Assembly: GCA_038330145.1 (NCBI GenBank)
Contig: JBBQNR010000005.1
Coordinates: forward strand, 1-64,000
Length of the DNA: 64,000 bases
Source of the DNA: JBBQNR01 sp038330145
GTDB lineage: Bacteria; Actinomycetota; Thermoleophilia; Solirubrobacterales; JBBDJG01
Direction of reading: 5' to 3'
The stretch's first letter is position 1, and each line of letters begins with the position of its first letter. Below the pieces are notes generated by a model that did not search any database, was not told the origin of the DNA, and saw only the letters and a list, made by a program, of their open reading frames with translations. Positions 46,917 through 55,275 of this stretch are shown here, piece after piece. The position numbers and the translations under genes are program-made.

Positions 46917-48130
46917 GCAAGGACCCAGGAGGAAACGGGTCGGGAGCCGGCGTGCTCGCGCAGAAGGACGAGGTGCGGGTCGCGATCGTGGGCGTCGGCA
47001 ACTGCGCCTCGTCGTTCGTGCAGGGCGTCGAGTTCTACAAGGGCGCCACCGGGGACGATTTCGTGCCCGGCCTGATGCACGTGGACCTCGGCGGCTATCA
47101 CGTCAGCGACATCACCTTCTCGGCTGCTTTCGACATCGACGCCGACAAGGTCGGCAAGGACCTCTCGGAGGCGATCTGGGCGGGCCAGAACAACACGATC
47201 AAGTTCAGCGACGTGCCGAAGCACGGCATCGAGGTGCAGCGCGGCATGACGCACGACGGGCTCGGCAAGTACCTGAAGGAGAAGATCCAGAAGGCGCCGG
47301 GAGAGACGGCGGAGATCGCAAACATCCTGCGCGAGACGAGAACCGACGTGCTGGTGTCCTATCTGCCGGTGGGCGCCGAAGAGGCGACCAAGTGGTATGT
47401 CGAGCAGGCGCTTCAGGCGGGTTGCGCGTACGTGAACTGCATCCCTGTCTTCATCGCCCGCGAGGCCTACTGGCGCAAGCGCTTCGAGCAGGCCGGCCTT
47501 CCGATCATCGGCGACGACATCAAGTCGCAGGTGGGAGCCACGATCGTGCACCGCACGCTGGCACGGCTGTTCCGGGAGCGTGGAGTGCGCATTTCGCGCA
47601 CCAGCCAGCTCAACGTCGGCGGCAACATGGACTTCTACAACATGCTCGAGCGTGAGCGGCTGGAGTCGAAGAAGATCTCGAAGACCAACGCCGTCACCTC
47701 GATGCTCGACTACAAGCTGCCTGCCGACGATGTCTACATCGGCCCCTCCGACTACGTGCCGTGGTTGGAGGACCGCAAGTGGGCGCACATCAGGGTCGAG
47801 GGCGAGGCGTTCGGTGGAGTGCCGCTGAACATGGAGCTCAAGCTCGAGGTCTGGGACTCGCCGAATTCGGCCGGCATCGTGATCGACGCCGTGCGGCTCT
47901 GCAAGCTGGCGCTCAACCACGGCATCAGCGGCGCCCTGGAGGGCCCCAGCTCCTACCTCATGAAGTCGCCGCCCGTGCAGCACCCCGATCCGCTCGCACA
48001 CGACAAGACCGAGCAGTTCATCGCTGAGCATGCCGGAAAGCAGGTCGTGCTGGGCAAGGGCAAGGGCAAGGGGCGCGGGTCGGGCAAGGACGGAACCGTC
48101 GCGGCCGAGTCGCAGGGCAGCAGCTCCTAG
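46913..48130 (+). CDS. ino1: Inositol-3-phosphate synthase
   Basis: 405 aa from ATG 46913 (AGGAAAG 7 nt upstream, inside the leader ORF). Converts glucose-6-phosphate to L-myo-inositol-1-phosphate with NAD. Shows the NAD loop VAIVGVGNCASSFVQG, NCIPVFIAR, GDDIKSQVGATIVHR, QLNVGGNMDFYNM and YKLPADDVYIGPSDYVPW, all strongly conserved in prokaryotic Ino1. The C-terminal ~20 residues are a Lys/Gly/Ser-rich tail (GKGKGKGRGSGKDG) not usual in the family. Provides the head group for the upstream phosphotransferase. Confidence 0.96.
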   Translation: MSKDPGGNGSGAGVLAQKDEVRVAIVGVGNCASSFVQGVEFYKGATGDDFVPGLMHVDLGGYHVSDITFSAAFDIDADKVGKDLSEAIWAGQNNTIKFSDVPKHGIEVQRGMTHDGLGKYLKEKIQKAPGETAEIANILRETRTDVLVSYLPVGAEEATKWYVEQALQAGCAYVNCIPVFIAREAYWRKRFEQAGLPIIGDDIKSQVGATIVHRTLARLFRERGVRISRTSQLNVGGNMDFYNMLERERLESKKISKTNAVTSMLDYKLPADDVYIGPSDYVPWLEDRKWAHIRVEGEAFGGVPLNMELKLEVWDSPNSAGIVIDAVRLCKLALNHGISGALEGPSSYLMKSPPVQHPDPLAHDKTEQFIAEHAGKQVVLGKGKGKGRGSGKDGTVAAESQGSSS

Positions 48131-48155
48131 CGCAAACCTCTGAGAGCTAGGGACT

Positions 48156-48169
48156 GAGGCGCTCGCCTC
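48156..48169. terminator. Short hairpin after ino1
   Basis: GAGGCG-CT-CGCCTC, a 14-bp palindrome 26 nt past the ino1 stop and 13 nt before the next start. There is no T-run. It could be a weak terminator or a processing stem between ino1 and the GT4-PHP gene. Confidence 0.25.
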
Positions 48170-48181
48170 TATCCTGCGCAC

Positions 48182-50068
48182 GTGGCTGCCGACGCCGAGG
48201 GCTCCTTCCGGGTCGCACAGGTCACGCCGTACCCATGGGAGGGACGGCGTGAGGTCAACCAGTACGTTGGCGGGCTCTCACAGGCGCTGGCCGACCGTGG
48301 CCACGCTGTGGTCGTTGTCGCGCCAAGCGGCTCGCGGGCCATCGTGCGCGAGTCACGGCGCCTGATTCGAGCCGCCGCCGCGGATCCCTCGGCGCTGCTG
48401 GCGCCCGGAGCCGTGCGCGTGCTGGCGATGGGCCAGAGCCTCCCCATGGGCGCCGCCCGGCGCGGCGGGACCGTGGCGCTGCCGATCGACGTCGCGCGCA
48501 CGATCGAGAAGCTGCTCGTGAACACGCCGCTGGACTTCGTTCACGTGCACGAGCCGTTCGTGCCCAGCGCCTCCGCCACCGCGCTGCGCCATTCGCGAGC
48601 ACTCAATGTGGGCAGCTTCCACTCGCCGACCGAGAGGGTGCTGTCGACACAGGTGGTTCGGCGCATGACCGAGCTGTTCTTCGGGCGCCTCGACGGGCGC
48701 ACGGCGACATTCGAAGTCACGCGCTCGCTGGTCGCTCGATTCTTTCCCGGCCCCTACGAGATCCTTCCGCCCGGAGTCGACCTCGATCGGTTCCGGCCCG
48801 GAGATCGTGGCGGCCAGATCGAGTTCGCGTTCGCGGCCGAGGAGGAGCGCGGCGCTCTTCGCCTCTTCCTGCGCGCGCTACGCCGCCTGTCGCCGGACCT
48901 CGATTGGCGGGCGACGATCTGGACTCCCGACAGCGAGGAGCTGGCGCCGCGCATCGGGCGCGCGCTCAGCGAGCGCGTTCGCATCGTCGGCCCCGAGCAT
49001 GAGTCGCTGGCCGAGCTGTTGGGAAGGGCCGACGTGCTGTGCGCCGCGTCGACCGGTGTCGCGCCATCGGTGCAGACGGTGCTGAAGGCGATCGCAGCCG
49101 GCGCCGTGCCTGTGGCTGCGCGCATCCCTGTCTACGAGGAGATCCTGGACGACGGCGAGGAGGGACTGCTGTTCGAGCCCGGCGACGTCGCGACGCTCGC
49201 CGGGCAGCTGACGCGCCTGGCGTCCGAGCCGCAGCTGCGCGAAGCCTTTCGCGAGCGATGCCTTGCACGCCGGCCGAGCCTGGACTGGAAGCTCGTGGCT
49301 GAGCGGGTCGAGGCCATCTACGGGCGCCTTGCCGCGCGCAGGCACAGCCCGCCTGCAGCCGCGGCCGGGATACGTCGCCGCCTGGCTCGGCGCGACTTCA
49401 TCTTCTGTGACCTGCACATGCACACCGACCACTCGCCCGATTGCGCCACGCCCGTCGACGTGCTGCTGGACACCGCAAAGCGCAGGGGCCTGGGCGCGAT
49501 CGCGATCACCGACCACAACGAGATCTCCGGCGCCCACGAGGCGCGCGACCGCGCCAACGGCATCAAGGTGATCGTCGCCGAGGAGGTCAAGACCGCTCAC
49601 GAAGGAGAGGTGATCGGGCTCTTCATCGAGGACAAGATTCCGCGCGGCATGTCGATGCGGGAGACGATCGACGCGATCCACTCCCAGGGCGGCCTCGCCT
49701 ATGTTCCTCACCCGTTCGACCGCCTGCACTCGGTGCCCGACTACGAGCACCTGCTGAAGGTGATCGAGGACATCGACGTGCTCGAGGTCTTCAACGCGCG
49801 GGTGGCGGTTCCGTCCTTCAACGAGGAGGCCGCTCGTTTCGCAGCCAAGTATCGGATGGTCGCGGGCGCCGGCTCGGACAGTCACGTGCCGCAGGGCCTG
49901 GGCAGCGTCAAGATCAAGATGCGCGACTTCCAGGGCGCGGAGGAGTTCCTCGAGAGCCTGCGCGAGGCCGACATTCTGAGCAAGCGCAAGAGCCTGATCT
50001 ATCTCCAGTCGCTGAAGTTCCTGACGACGAAAACGAGGCCGCGCTCCGCGAGTCGGGCACGTCGCTGA
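48182..50068 (+). CDS. GT4 glycosyltransferase fused to a PHP phosphoesterase domain
   Basis: 628 aa from GTG 48182. Residues ~1-390 are a GT-B/GT4 enzyme: VTPYPWEGRREVNQYVGGLS, DFVHVHEPFVPSASA, ILPPGVDLDRFRPG and GRADVLCAASTGVAPSVQ, with a somewhat degenerate donor EX7E region (EEILDDGEEGLLFEPGD). Residues ~400-600 are a PHP metal-dependent phosphoesterase with intact motifs: DLHMHTDHSPD, AITDHNEI, EEVKTAHEGE, PHPFDR and GSDSHVPQG. The first domain resembles PimA-like mannosyltransferases, fitting the inositol cluster. A single product that transfers a sugar and hydrolyses a phosphate is unusual. Confidence 0.9.
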   Translation: MAADAEGSFRVAQVTPYPWEGRREVNQYVGGLSQALADRGHAVVVVAPSGSRAIVRESRRLIRAAAADPSALLAPGAVRVLAMGQSLPMGAARRGGTVALPIDVARTIEKLLVNTPLDFVHVHEPFVPSASATALRHSRALNVGSFHSPTERVLSTQVVRRMTELFFGRLDGRTATFEVTRSLVARFFPGPYEILPPGVDLDRFRPGDRGGQIEFAFAAEEERGALRLFLRALRRLSPDLDWRATIWTPDSEELAPRIGRALSERVRIVGPEHESLAELLGRADVLCAASTGVAPSVQTVLKAIAAGAVPVAARIPVYEEILDDGEEGLLFEPGDVATLAGQLTRLASEPQLREAFRERCLARRPSLDWKLVAERVEAIYGRLAARRHSPPAAAAGIRRRLARRDFIFCDLHMHTDHSPDCATPVDVLLDTAKRRGLGAIAITDHNEISGAHEARDRANGIKVIVAEEVKTAHEGEVIGLFIEDKIPRGMSMRETIDAIHSQGGLAYVPHPFDRLHSVPDYEHLLKVIEDIDVLEVFNARVAVPSFNEEAARFAAKYRMVAGAGSDSHVPQGLGSVKIKMRDFQGAEEFLESLREADILSKRKSLIYLQSLKFLTTKTRPRSASRARR

Positions 50069-50078
50069 GCTGGGACGG

Positions 50079-50735
50079 ATGATGCAGGCACAAGGACAAG
50101 GGTCGGCATCGTCAAAACCACCTCGCCGAATGCCTGCGACGGACGACGAGATCAAGGAGAAGTACCTCGAGCGCGCGATCCGCGAGCTGAACCGGCTCAC
50201 ACACGAGTTCCAGGAATGCCCCTACTGCCCTCGGGGCAGCCTGATGCCGGTGCTGGGGTCGGGCCACCCGCAGGCCGACATCTTCCTATTGAAGTTCGCT
50301 CCCAGCCCATCCGAGATCGAGGAGGGAGTCGCGTTCTACGGGCGCAGCGGGAGCGCGCTGATGAAGAGCCTCAAGCGGCTGGGAATCGACCCGCTCGCCG
50401 TCTACGGGACCCTCTGCGTCAAGTGCCCGGTGGCGGACACCGACCTTGCGGCCGAGGAGTGCATGGCCCGTGTGGAGGAGGAGATCGCCGTCGTGCAGCC
50501 ACGCATGATCGTGGCCATGGGCCCGCGAGCGCTGGCGGTCCTGAACGACCTTCAGCTGCCGCTGGCGAGCCCGCTCGAGCCCCGGCCCGGCGAGGTGCAG
50601 TCGCTGACGCCGACGATCGACGGCCTCTTCGTGCCCGACATCGACGAGTCGCTGGACGACCAGCAGGCCAAGCAGTCCTTCTGGCGCGCCTTTCGGGCGC
50701 TGGGGGACTGGTGGGCCGACCTGCCGCCCTACTGA
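50079..50735 (+). CDS. Uracil-DNA-glycosylase-superfamily protein with lost catalytic motifs
   Basis: 218 aa from ATG 50079. Collinear with family-4/5-type UDGs: N-terminal CPYC, FYGRSGSALMKSLKRLGID, then TLCVKC and EECM, which supply the four cysteines of the 4Fe-4S cluster, and PRMIVAMGPRALAVL. The active-site motifs are altered: GE(A/G)PG near residue 70 reads KFAPS, and the HPS motif region reads VPDIDES. Thus the fold and cluster remain but glycosylase activity is doubtful. It follows the GT4-PHP gene by 10 nt, so it may belong to the lipid operon. Confidence 0.8.
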   Translation: MMQAQGQGSASSKPPRRMPATDDEIKEKYLERAIRELNRLTHEFQECPYCPRGSLMPVLGSGHPQADIFLLKFAPSPSEIEEGVAFYGRSGSALMKSLKRLGIDPLAVYGTLCVKCPVADTDLAAEECMARVEEEIAVVQPRMIVAMGPRALAVLNDLQLPLASPLEPRPGEVQSLTPTIDGLFVPDIDESLDDQQAKQSFWRAFRALGDWWADLPPY

Positions 50736-50814
50736 GCCCGGATCGTCGTCGACGACTCAGCCGACCTCGACGGAGCCCCTTGCGGCCGGCGGCGATCGGA
50801 CCAGACTCGCGCGG

Positions 50815-50991
50815 ATGGACCTCGAAGAGAAGGTAGGCGTCGAGGAGGTAAAGGAGCGCTGCGAGTCTTGCGGCGGCCGCCTGACCAGCGCCGAGATCAC
50901 GGTCGCCCTGGAGGGCGCCGGGGATTCGTTCCTGTGCGCCAGCTGCGCGGCTGAGCGCGTTCCGCTCGACGACGGAAGCGAAGAGCCCTAG
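50815..50991 (+). CDS. 58-aa zinc-ribbon-like micro-protein
   Basis: MDLEEKVGVEEVKERCESCG at the start and FLCASCAAERVP later: two CxxC pairs about 26 residues apart, otherwise acidic. Pattern suits a small zinc ribbon. Its TAG stop (50989-50991) lies inside palindrome copy 2. The same spacing style appears in the ABC exporter tail at 891. The 79-bp gap upstream shows nothing clear. Confidence 0.6.
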   Translation: MDLEEKVGVEEVKERCESCGGRLTSAEITVALEGAGDSFLCASCAAERVPLDDGSEEP

Positions 50992-51061
50992 ATGATTGAT
51001 TCTACGATCCACGCACGCACGGATGACGAGCACGCACGCGGCCGCGGAATCAACCACCTAG
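50988..51061. repeat. Stop-codon-associated long-stem palindrome, copy 2 (with 17-bp insertion)
   Basis: CTAGATGATTGATTCT at the left and CGGAATCAACCACCTAG at the right. Same orientation as copy 3, with an extra 17 bp in the loop that repeats the ACGCACGC motif. The left CTAG contains the stop codon of the micro-protein gene; the right end is 19 bp from the stop of the convergent LLM gene. Confidence 0.8.
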
Positions 51062-51079
51062 CCGGTTTGGAGAAGGCCG

Positions 51080-51883
51080 CTAGCGGCGGCCGGGCGCCGC
51101 GGCTTCGGCCACCGCGCCGAGCGAGTCTGCGTCCGCGTGCGCCAGCCCGCGCACCACGATGTGGTCGATCGCCTGCTCGTAGGGAGCGAGTTGCGCCGCT
51201 ACCTGAGCCGGCTCGGTCGCGGCGATGCCCACCGTGCCCGGCTGCGCATCGAGGGCCTCGAAGTGACGGATGTATCCCTGGTGCAGCTGGCGGTAGAAGG
51301 ACTCCTCCTTGAGCAGCCGCTCGCCGGCGTCCGCACCCACCGCGACGCGCACGTAGCCGAACACCGGCGGCATGTCACGGCCGGCCTCCGCGGCGCCCTC
51401 GGCGACGCGCTCACGGGCCCAGAGCGCCTTCTCCGGCGTCATCCAGTTCAGGAACACGCCGTCTGCCTGCGCTCCCGCCAGCCCGCACATCTTCGGGCCC
51501 ATGGCGGCGACGATCACGCGCGCCTCGTCCGGCAGCGCGGCGCGCACCGCGGCCAGCCCTTCGCGCACCACCCCCAGCGGGCGGTTGGTGAAGCCCGCGC
51601 CGATCCCGAGCCAGAGCCGGGCGGGCTCGAGGCCCAGCTCGGAGACCTTTGCCGCCACGTCCGGCGGTTGGTGGCGGTCGAGCGGCAGCACGGCCACGCC
51701 CAGCTCGACCGTCGGCGCGGCGCGCGCGAACTCGGCGAGCGTCTCGAGCCCGCTTGCCATCGGGTGGTCGTTGGACCACAGCGCGTCGTAGCCCAGCTCG
51801 GAGCAGCGCCCCGCCACGTCGCGGGCGATCTCCGGCTCCAGGCCCGCCGCCACACCGAACCCTCGCTTGCGTCCGTCAGGCAT
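51080..51883 (-). CDS. LLM-class flavin-dependent oxidoreductase
   Basis: 267 aa from ATG 51883, overlapping the rlmD-like stop by 8 nt; frames further upstream are shadow of that gene. Luciferase-like TIM barrel: FGVAAGLEPEIARDVAGRCS, LGYDALWSNDHP, VELGVAVLPLDRHQPPDVA, RLWLGIGAGF and IVAAMGPKMCGLAG. The type is shared by FMN- and F420-dependent enzymes; in this group F420 is common but not provable here. Substrate unknown. Confidence 0.85.
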   Translation of the reverse strand: MPDGRKRGFGVAAGLEPEIARDVAGRCSELGYDALWSNDHPMASGLETLAEFARAAPTVELGVAVLPLDRHQPPDVAAKVSELGLEPARLWLGIGAGFTNRPLGVVREGLAAVRAALPDEARVIVAAMGPKMCGLAGAQADGVFLNWMTPEKALWARERVAEGAAEAGRDMPPVFGYVRVAVGADAGERLLKEESFYRQLHQGYIRHFEALDAQPGTVGIAATEPAQVAAQLAPYEQAIDHIVVRGLAHADADSLGAVAEAAAPGRR

Positions 51884-53297
51884 CGCCACGCTCGAACAGC
51901 GCCACGCACTCGATGTGTGGGGTGTGGGGGAACATGTCGACGGGGCGCACCTTAACGAGGCGGAAGCCGGCGTCAACGATCTGGCGCGCGTTCGGCGCCA
52001 GCGTCGTCGGGTTGCAGGAGACGTAGACGATTCGTTTCGGCTGCGTCTCCAGCAGGCGGCGCACCACCTTCTTGGAGAGGCCGGCGCGCGGGGGGTCGAC
52101 CAAGACGACGTCGGGTCGCGGCGCCTGCTCCGCCAGCGGGCGAATCGCCGTGCGGGCGTTGCCGGCGAAGAAGCGCACGTTGTCCACCTCGTTGGCGCGC
52201 GCGTTCTCGATCGCGTCGGCGATCGCCTGCTCCTCCACGTCGACGCCCCAGACCTCGGCCGCGCGCAGTGCCAGCACGAGGCTGAGCGTGCCGATGCCGC
52301 AGTAGATGTCGAACACGCGCTCGCGACCGCTGAGGCCTGCGTATTCGGACGCCTGCTCGTAGAGGCGCTCCGCCATCTCGGTGTTGGTCTGGAAGAAGGC
52401 AAACGGCGAGATGCTGAACCTCAGGCCCGCAAGCTCCTCCTGCATCCGCTCGACGCCCACGACGGTCGTCGTCTCACCCTGCGTGGAGACCTCCGCGACC
52501 GCGGAGGTGCGAGTCCAGAGCAGCGACGCCTCGGGGAAGCGCTCGCGTAGCGCCTCGGCCAGCACCGTCGAGCGGAAATCTCCCTCGGCCGTGACCAGGC
52601 GCAGCTGAAGGTCGCCGGTGCGCATTCCCTCGCGTACCACCAGGTTGCGCAGAAAGCCCGTGCTGTCACGGCGGTCGTAGGCGCTCAACCCTTCCTGCGC
52701 GCACCAGTCGCGCACGAGGTTGCGCGCCTGGTTGTTGCGCTCGGACGCGAGCATGCAGTCGTTGGCGTCCAGCACCTGCTCCCATCGGCCGCGGGCATGG
52801 AATCCGAGCACCAGGCGGCCGGCGCCGGATTCGCCGAACGAGTACTCCATCTTGTTGCGGTAGCGCCAGATCGTGGCTGCGGGAATGATCGGCTCCAGCT
52901 CGTAGCCGGACAGCCCGCCGAGCCGGGTCAGCGCATCGTCGACCTGACTCTGCTTGTGCTCGATTTGGCGCTCGTAGCGCAGCGCCTGCCAGGGCGAGCC
53001 GGGGCATCCCTGGCCATCGTGGTCGCAGCGCTCGGGAACTCGGTCCGGGCTCGGCTCGAGCAGCTCGACCGCGCGCGCGTTGGCGAAGTCGCGGCGTGAC
53101 TTGACGACCTCGGCGCGGACGAGGTCGCCCGGCAGGCCACCCTCCACGAACACGACGTAGCCGCCACGGCGTGCGATGCCCGCGCCTCCGTGGACCAGAC
53201 CTTCGACCCTCAGCTCCAGCTGCTCGCCGGCTCGCGGGCGACTCGGCCGAGCGGCCGCGGTGGGTGTGCCTTCGCTTTTTTCGCTCGTTGGGCTCAT
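51876..53297 (-). CDS. TRAM-domain RNA (uracil-5)-methyltransferase, RlmD/RumA family
   Basis: 473 aa from ATG 53297. N-terminal TRAM domain (LRVEGLVHGGAGIARRGG), then cysteines CDHDGQGCPG that in RumA bind Fe-S (a reduced set here), the central domain and the SAM fold: VFDIYCGIGTLSLVLA, DVVLVDPPRAGLSKKV, catalytic SCNPTTLA Cys and FPHTPHIECVALFE. Methylates U in rRNA or tRNA; the exact target cannot be told. Divergent from the peptidase gene (17-bp gap). Confidence 0.93.
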   Translation of the reverse strand: MSPTSEKSEGTPTAAARPSRPRAGEQLELRVEGLVHGGAGIARRGGYVVFVEGGLPGDLVRAEVVKSRRDFANARAVELLEPSPDRVPERCDHDGQGCPGSPWQALRYERQIEHKQSQVDDALTRLGGLSGYELEPIIPAATIWRYRNKMEYSFGESGAGRLVLGFHARGRWEQVLDANDCMLASERNNQARNLVRDWCAQEGLSAYDRRDSTGFLRNLVVREGMRTGDLQLRLVTAEGDFRSTVLAEALRERFPEASLLWTRTSAVAEVSTQGETTTVVGVERMQEELAGLRFSISPFAFFQTNTEMAERLYEQASEYAGLSGRERVFDIYCGIGTLSLVLALRAAEVWGVDVEEQAIADAIENARANEVDNVRFFAGNARTAIRPLAEQAPRPDVVLVDPPRAGLSKKVVRRLLETQPKRIVYVSCNPTTLAPNARQIVDAGFRLVKVRPVDMFPHTPHIECVALFERGDA

Positions 53298-53314
53298 CGG
53301 CTGCGTATCCTGGC

Positions 53315-54832
53315 ATGCCCGTGGAGCGGTCCTCCAAAAAGGCGATCGACATCGACTCCTATGCGAGCGAGGCGGAGCGCTTCGTCAGCGCTCTGGACCT
53401 CGAGTACTACCTGCACTTCTCCGGCCGCAAGGAGGCTTTCGAGATCGACGAGATCTATGATCGCGACGCACACCTGTTCGAGCGCCCCGTGGTGGACGCG
53501 CTGAGGGAGCGGCTGGGCGAGCTGTCGGGGGAGCGGCAACGGCGCTGCCGCTACCTGCTTCAGCTCGCGGTCGAGGGCTATGTCGGCAGGGAGACCAAGA
53601 TGCAGGCCTCCGAGCTGGCCGAGCGTGAGGCCTCACTCGAGATCGAGCTCAACGGCAGTCGCGAGTCCTACCGCCAGGCGGCGCTGCTTCAGGCCAACGA
53701 GCCCGACGCCCGCCGGCGCGCCGAGATGGAGGTCGCCCGCCTCGACGCGCTGGACCGCGAGCTGAACCCACTGCACAGGGAGATGCTGGGGCAGGCGCAC
53801 AGGCTCACGGTGGAGCTGGGCTGGCCCAGCTACCGGGCCATGTACGAGGACCTGAAGTGCATCGATCTGGCCGGGCTGCAGCGTCAGACGCAAGCGTTCG
53901 CACGGGCGACCGATGCCTCATACCGCGACCTCGTCGAGCCCCAGCTGCTCGAACAGACCGGGATCGGATTCGACCGGCTGGAGCGCTCGGACCTTCCCTA
54001 CTTCTTTCGCGCCAAGACCTACGACGACATCTTCCCGCCGCAGGGGCTGACGCAGGCCTTCGAGCGAACCCTTTCGGGGCTCGGCATCGAGCTGGCCGAA
54101 CAACCGAACGTGCGCCTCGACCTCGAGCAGCGAAAGCGCAAGAGCCCGCGGGCGTTCTGCGCGCCGGTGCGGGTGCCGGACGAGATCTACCTGGTGATCC
54201 CGCGCCGGGGTGGGCGCGACGATTACTCGGCGCTGTTCCACGAGGGCGGCCACACCGAGCACTACGCGCACGTCGAAGCCGGCCTGCCGTTCGAGTTCCG
54301 CCATCTCGGCGATAACTCGGTCACAGAGGGATTCGCGTTCCTGTTCGAGCACCTGGTCGAGGACCCGACCTGGCTCGCCACCGTGCTGGACGCCCGCGAG
54401 ACCGGCTCGTATCTCGACTACTCACGGGCCAACAAGCTGGTCTTCCTCCGTCGCTATGCGGCCAAGCTCGACTACGAGCTGGAGCTGCACGGGGGGCGGC
54501 GACCGCTGGACGAGATGGCGTCGCTGTACTCGCAGCGGCTGGGCGACGCTGTCGGGGTCGAATGGCCGGCGGTGTCGTACCTGTCCGACGTCGACGAGGG
54601 CTTCTACTGCGCCAACTACCTGCGCGCCTGGGCCTTCGAGGCGCAGCTACGACGGCACCTGCGCGAACGCTTCGGCGCCGAATGGTTCCAGCGGCCCGAA
54701 GCCGGCGAGCTGCTGCGCTCGCTGTGGCGCGAGGGCCAGCGGCTGAACGCCGACGAGCTGCTCGCGCAGCTCACGGGGGAGACGTTGGACTTCTCCGTGA
54801 TGCTGGACGAGGTGGGCGCCCGACCGGAATAA
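53315..54832 (+). CDS. Zinc metallopeptidase, M3/M32-like
   Basis: 505 aa from ATG 53315; GTG 53321 is possible, and an upstream open frame to 53171 is not credible. A helical N-terminal half precedes the zinc motif HEGGHTEHYAHVE (HExxH) near residue 308, with the third ligand in the glutamate-rich helix SVTEGFAFLFEHL about 25 residues later. FEAQLRRHLRERFG near the end fits gluzincin oligopeptidases. No signal peptide, so a cytosolic oligopeptidase is likely. It is well separated from the neighbouring NTF2-like genes, which face it. Confidence 0.85.
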   Translation: MPVERSSKKAIDIDSYASEAERFVSALDLEYYLHFSGRKEAFEIDEIYDRDAHLFERPVVDALRERLGELSGERQRRCRYLLQLAVEGYVGRETKMQASELAEREASLEIELNGSRESYRQAALLQANEPDARRRAEMEVARLDALDRELNPLHREMLGQAHRLTVELGWPSYRAMYEDLKCIDLAGLQRQTQAFARATDASYRDLVEPQLLEQTGIGFDRLERSDLPYFFRAKTYDDIFPPQGLTQAFERTLSGLGIELAEQPNVRLDLEQRKRKSPRAFCAPVRVPDEIYLVIPRRGGRDDYSALFHEGGHTEHYAHVEAGLPFEFRHLGDNSVTEGFAFLFEHLVEDPTWLATVLDARETGSYLDYSRANKLVFLRRYAAKLDYELELHGGRRPLDEMASLYSQRLGDAVGVEWPAVSYLSDVDEGFYCANYLRAWAFEAQLRRHLRERFGAEWFQRPEAGELLRSLWREGQRLNADELLAQLTGETLDFSVMLDEVGARPE

Positions 54833-54842
54833 CCGTCCGGCG

Positions 54843-54885
54843 TCGCTTCGCCCCGCAACAGCTCCACGTTCTCCTGCGACAGCGG
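54843..54885 (-). pseudogene. N-terminal remnant of a third NTF2-like paralog
   Basis: The minus strand just past the first NTF2-like gene reads LSQENVELLRGE, almost identical to the starts of the two intact paralogs (MSQENLERV and MLQENVELV). It continues with unrelated sequence into the convergent peptidase gene. It looks like the leftover of a tandem array whose third member was cut. Confidence 0.5.
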
Positions 54886-55272
54886 CTACTGCTCGAGGCC
54901 CGCGGCTTCGAGAGCTTCCTCCCGGTTTCGAAAAGCCTGTTCTCGCACGACCCGATCGCCCTTGAACGTGAACACGAAGGCGAAGCGATCGTTCAGAGCG
55001 ATCTGGCTGACGGCACCGGCGCCCACCACCTGGGCGACGGCCACCACCTTGCCCCCGGCATCGATCAGCTCCACGGGGATGACGTCATAGCCGGACATGG
55101 TCTTTCGGTTCTCCTCGTAGATCAGCCGAATGGCCTCGTTGCCATGGTGGGTTCCGAGCAGCAGCGTCTCGAACACCACCTCCGGATCGTAGAACTCGAC
55201 CAGTGCATCCATGTCGCCACGGTTGTGGGCTGCGAATCCTGCTTTGACCCTTTCCAGGTTCTCCTGCGACAT
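54886..55272 (-). CDS. NTF2-like (SnoaL/DUF-type) protein 1
   Basis: 128 aa from ATG 55272. Cone-shaped alpha+beta fold pattern: MSQENLERVKAGFAAHNRGD, LVEFYDPEVVFETLLLG, then VIPVELIDAGGKVVAVAQV and FVFTFKGDRVVREQAFR. Such proteins are small-molecule enzymes or binding subunits; no catalytic residue is diagnostic. It is 3 nt downstream of its paralog. Confidence 0.85.
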   Translation of the reverse strand: MSQENLERVKAGFAAHNRGDMDALVEFYDPEVVFETLLLGTHHGNEAIRLIYEENRKTMSGYDVIPVELIDAGGKVVAVAQVVGAGAVSQIALNDRFAFVFTFKGDRVVREQAFRNREEALEAAGLEQ

Positions 55273-55275
55273 CTC

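Noticed and set aside
45926..48181. A 751-codon minus-strand frame antisense to the CDP-alcohol transferase and ino1
   Set aside because: Overlaps two conserved genes; no domain or ribosome site.
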